Part shown: positions 62,507-64,000 of the stretch, in pieces
Numbering within the stretch: the first letter of the stretch is position 1
Layout of the letters: each line of letters starts with the position of its first letter
DNA from: an uncultured Paracoccaceae bacterium
Lineage (GTDB): Bacteria; Pseudomonadota; Alphaproteobacteria; Rhodobacterales; Rhodobacteraceae
Direction of reading: 5' to 3'
Assembly: GCA_947495795.1 (NCBI GenBank)
Contig: CANMAI010000001.1
Coordinates: 682,001 to 746,000, forward strand
DNA length: 64,000 bases
The notes under the pieces: generated by a model
Told to the model about the DNA's origin: nothing
Seen by the model: the letters and a program-made list of their open reading frames with translations, nothing else
Database searches by the model: none
Translations under genes and position numbers: made by a program

Positions 62507-63646
62507 ATGAGTGACACAAGAAAGCCCGGACTGGTATCGCGTATATTGCGCGGATCGGTCTCAGTTACGCTGACCCTCGCCGTGCTTGCGGCCTCGGGCG
62601 CTGCCGTGATGTTCGGGGCGGAAGCGCTGGCGCTTCGGGCTGCTGACGTGCCACCGCCGGAGGCCGCGCCGGTCACCAAAGTTTCGGTTGTCGAACTGGT
62701 TCGCCAAGAGGGCTACAGGGTGGACCGCCGCTTTGTGGGGCAGGTCGAGGCACGGGCGACGGTGGCACTTTCCTTTGAGCTGGGCGGGCGTTTGGTGGAA
62801 CTGACCGTTGATGAGGGCGATCAGGTGGCAGAGGGCCAGATACTGGCGCGGCTGGATACGGCCCTGCTTGCAGCGGATGAGCGCGGGCAAAGCGCTGCCC
62901 GGGATGCCACGGCATCGCAGCTGGAATTTGCAGAGGCGCGGCTGATGCGGGCGGAGGCACTGCGCAAACAGGGATTTACAAGCCAGGAGGGGCTTGATCA
63001 GGCACGGACGACACGCGACGAGTTGCGAAGCCGCATCGCTGAGATTGACGCGCGTCTGCAATCGGTGCGGATCAATCTCGAGAAATCTGTGCTGAAGGCA
63101 CCTTTTGCGGGGCGGATTGGCTCTCAGTTCATGGATGAAGGCGCAGCGCTCAGCACTGGGCAGGCGGTGGCGAGCTTGATCGAGACAGGGAGTGCGGAAG
63201 TGCGCATCGGCTTGCCCTTGGAGCTTTCGGAGGCCGATCTTGCCGGCGCGGAGATCGATATCAATGGCACAGTTTTCGAGGCTGAACTGATCCAGTTTCG
63301 TCCTGACATTGACCCTGTAACCCGCACGCGGACGGCGCTGTTTGCCATCGACACGGACACGCCGCCAGTGTTTGGGCAGACCGCGACATTGCTGCTGAAA
63401 AACACGGTACTTCTGCCCGGTGTGTGGGTGCAGATGGATGCTTTGCAGGAAGGTGCGGGGGGCGTCTGGACGGTGCTGGTGGTGGAGGATGGCATCGTGC
63501 GGAGTTCGCTGGTTGAGCTCTTGCATGTGGAAGAGACCCGCACTTTTGTACGCGGCACCTTCAGGGATGGCGCGCTCATGGTGGCGACTGGGGCACACCG
63601 CGTGGTGCCCGGCCAGTCGGTTGAAATTCTGAACGTGGAAGGCTGA
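62507..63646 (+). CDS. RND efflux periplasmic adaptor (membrane-fusion protein)
   Basis: A 379-residue HlyD/AcrA-type adaptor. An N-terminal anchor (about 15-45) precedes VDRRFVGQVEARATVALSFE and the lipoyl-like half GGRLVELTVDEGDQVAEGQI, a helical hairpin (about 125-190, QLEFAEARLMRAEALRKQG), the second half SVLKAPFAGRIGSQFMDEG, a beta-barrel and the membrane-proximal domain. It links the RND pump to an outer-membrane channel. ATG 62507 has GGAGGT seven bases upstream. The pump gene follows after four bases. Confidence 0.94.
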   Translation: MSDTRKPGLVSRILRGSVSVTLTLAVLAASGAAVMFGAEALALRAADVPPPEAAPVTKVSVVELVRQEGYRVDRRFVGQVEARATVALSFELGGRLVELTVDEGDQVAEGQILARLDTALLAADERGQSAARDATASQLEFAEARLMRAEALRKQGFTSQEGLDQARTTRDELRSRIAEIDARLQSVRINLEKSVLKAPFAGRIGSQFMDEGAALSTGQAVASLIETGSAEVRIGLPLELSEADLAGAEIDINGTVFEAELIQFRPDIDPVTRTRTALFAIDTDTPPVFGQTATLLLKNTVLLPGVWVQMDALQEGAGGVWTVLVVEDGIVRSSLVELLHVEETRTFVRGTFRDGALMVATGAHRVVPGQSVEILNVEG

Positions 63647-63650
63647 TATC

Positions 63651-64000
63651 ATGGAAACGCTCACCTTCCGCCAGCCGCGCCTTGTGGCACTGATCCTTCT
63701 TGTTCTAATCTCCGCCGGTCTTTCTTCTTTCCTGTCACTGGGGCGGCAGGAAGATCCGACGATTACCAACCTCTTTGCCACGGTAACCACCACATTCCCG
63801 GGCGCGGATCCTGCGCGGGTGGAGGCTTTGGTGACTTCGGAGATCGAGGAGGAACTGCGCGAAATTGCAGAGGTGGACACCATTACTTCCGTCTCGCGCA
63901 CCGGTGTTTCCGTTGTTTCTGTGGAGTTGCTGGAAACGCTGGAAGGGGCCGCAATTGAGCAGGTGTGGTCTGAAGCGAGGGATGCGGTGGAAGATGCGCG
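63651..64000 (+). CDS. RND efflux transporter (AcrB/MMPL type), N-terminal part
   Basis: The first 116 codons of an RND pump, cut by the window edge. It begins METLTFRQPRLVALILLVLI, one membrane helix at about 10-28, and then QEDPTITNLFATVTTTFPGA, ALVTSEIEEELREIAEVDTI, which is the porter-domain start of AcrB-like proteins. ATG 63651 follows the adaptor stop by four bases. The substrate is unknown. Confidence 0.93.
   Translation, partial: METLTFRQPRLVALILLVLISAGLSSFLSLGRQEDPTITNLFATVTTTFPGADPARVEALVTSEIEEELREIAEVDTITSVSRTGVSVVSVELLETLEGAAIEQVWSEARDAVEDA

Noticed and set aside
1-64000. CRISPR array, prophage or classical defence island
   Set aside because: No regularly spaced repeats, phage structural genes or defence nucleases were seen; the EVE-domain gene sits among housekeeping genes.

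Overview
The window comes from the chromosome of an alphaproteobacterium, most likely a Rhodobacterales (Roseobacter-type) marine heterotroph. The grounds are the gene families and their order (tsaD and gpsA diverging from hemD, a mitofilin-like gene and hemY; a cbb3 oxidase ccoNOQP/ccoGHIS locus with FNR boxes; TRAP transporters; a beta-hydroxyaspartate cycle operon), fairly high GC, frequent GTG/TTG starts with clear Shine-Dalgarno sequences, and many 1-4 base gene overlaps. The species cannot be named from the sequence alone.

Layout. 1-878: the end of CheB and a CheY-type receiver. 1283-2758: a GabD-type aldehyde dehydrogenase behind a 400-base non-coding leader. 2882-7538 (minus): an opgC-opgG-opgH osmoregulated periplasmic glucan operon. 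7578-10217: a TPR protein and a divergent YeeE/YedE sulfur-compound transporter. 10223-18262: a TPP-dependent enzyme, an EVE-domain protein, gpsA and tsaD (minus), and hemD, a mitofilin-like protein and hemY (plus). 18380-23711: a patatin-like protein with both catalytic positions changed, coupled to a membrane protein, then a 1094-residue SAM/cyclase/ATPase/TPR protein. 23739-30080 (minus): a run of usp, an AGCS symporter, a DadA-like oxidase and a TRAP dctPQM transporter, followed by an Asp/Glu-racemase-family gene on the plus strand. 31017-31969: decayed DNA with an IS5-family transposase relic. 31970-37452: bhcR and bhcABCD, the complete beta-hydroxyaspartate cycle, which converts two glyoxylate into oxaloacetate. 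37781-39349: a periplasmic binding protein fused to an OmpA domain. 39480-50309 (minus): cbb3 oxidase genes ccoNOQP and their assembly genes ccoGHIS, separated by four unrelated genes, with an FNR box before each half. 50471-56664: a hemerythrin-like protein, a soluble aldose dehydrogenase, an iron(III) ABC permease, a TetR regulator, a DUF4336-like protein and the iron-binding protein. 56811-56886: tRNA-Thr(TGT), followed by about 800 bases holding relics of a serine recombinase and an IS3-type orfA. 57713-64000: ilvE, a frameshifted hypothetical gene, a nucleoside-kinase-like protein, a second frameshifted gene, a DUF465 protein, a nucleoside hydrolase, and a TetR regulator diverging from an RND efflux pair cut by the window edge.

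How the parts work together. The metabolic centre is the bhc operon: BhcA makes glycine from glyoxylate and aspartate, BhcC joins glycine to glyoxylate, BhcB dehydrates the product to iminosuccinate, and BhcD reduces this to aspartate. Just across the mobile-element debris lies an amino-acid uptake and oxidation cluster (AGCS alanine/glycine symporter, DadA-like oxidase, TRAP transporter) that could supply substrates; this link is inference from position. The cbb3 genes, their copper and assembly factors and the hemerythrin-like gene look like one low-oxygen response. Three genes carry single lesions (a TGA in place of Trp, a GA-repeat shift, a G-run shift); sequencing error cannot be excluded, especially for the two indels.
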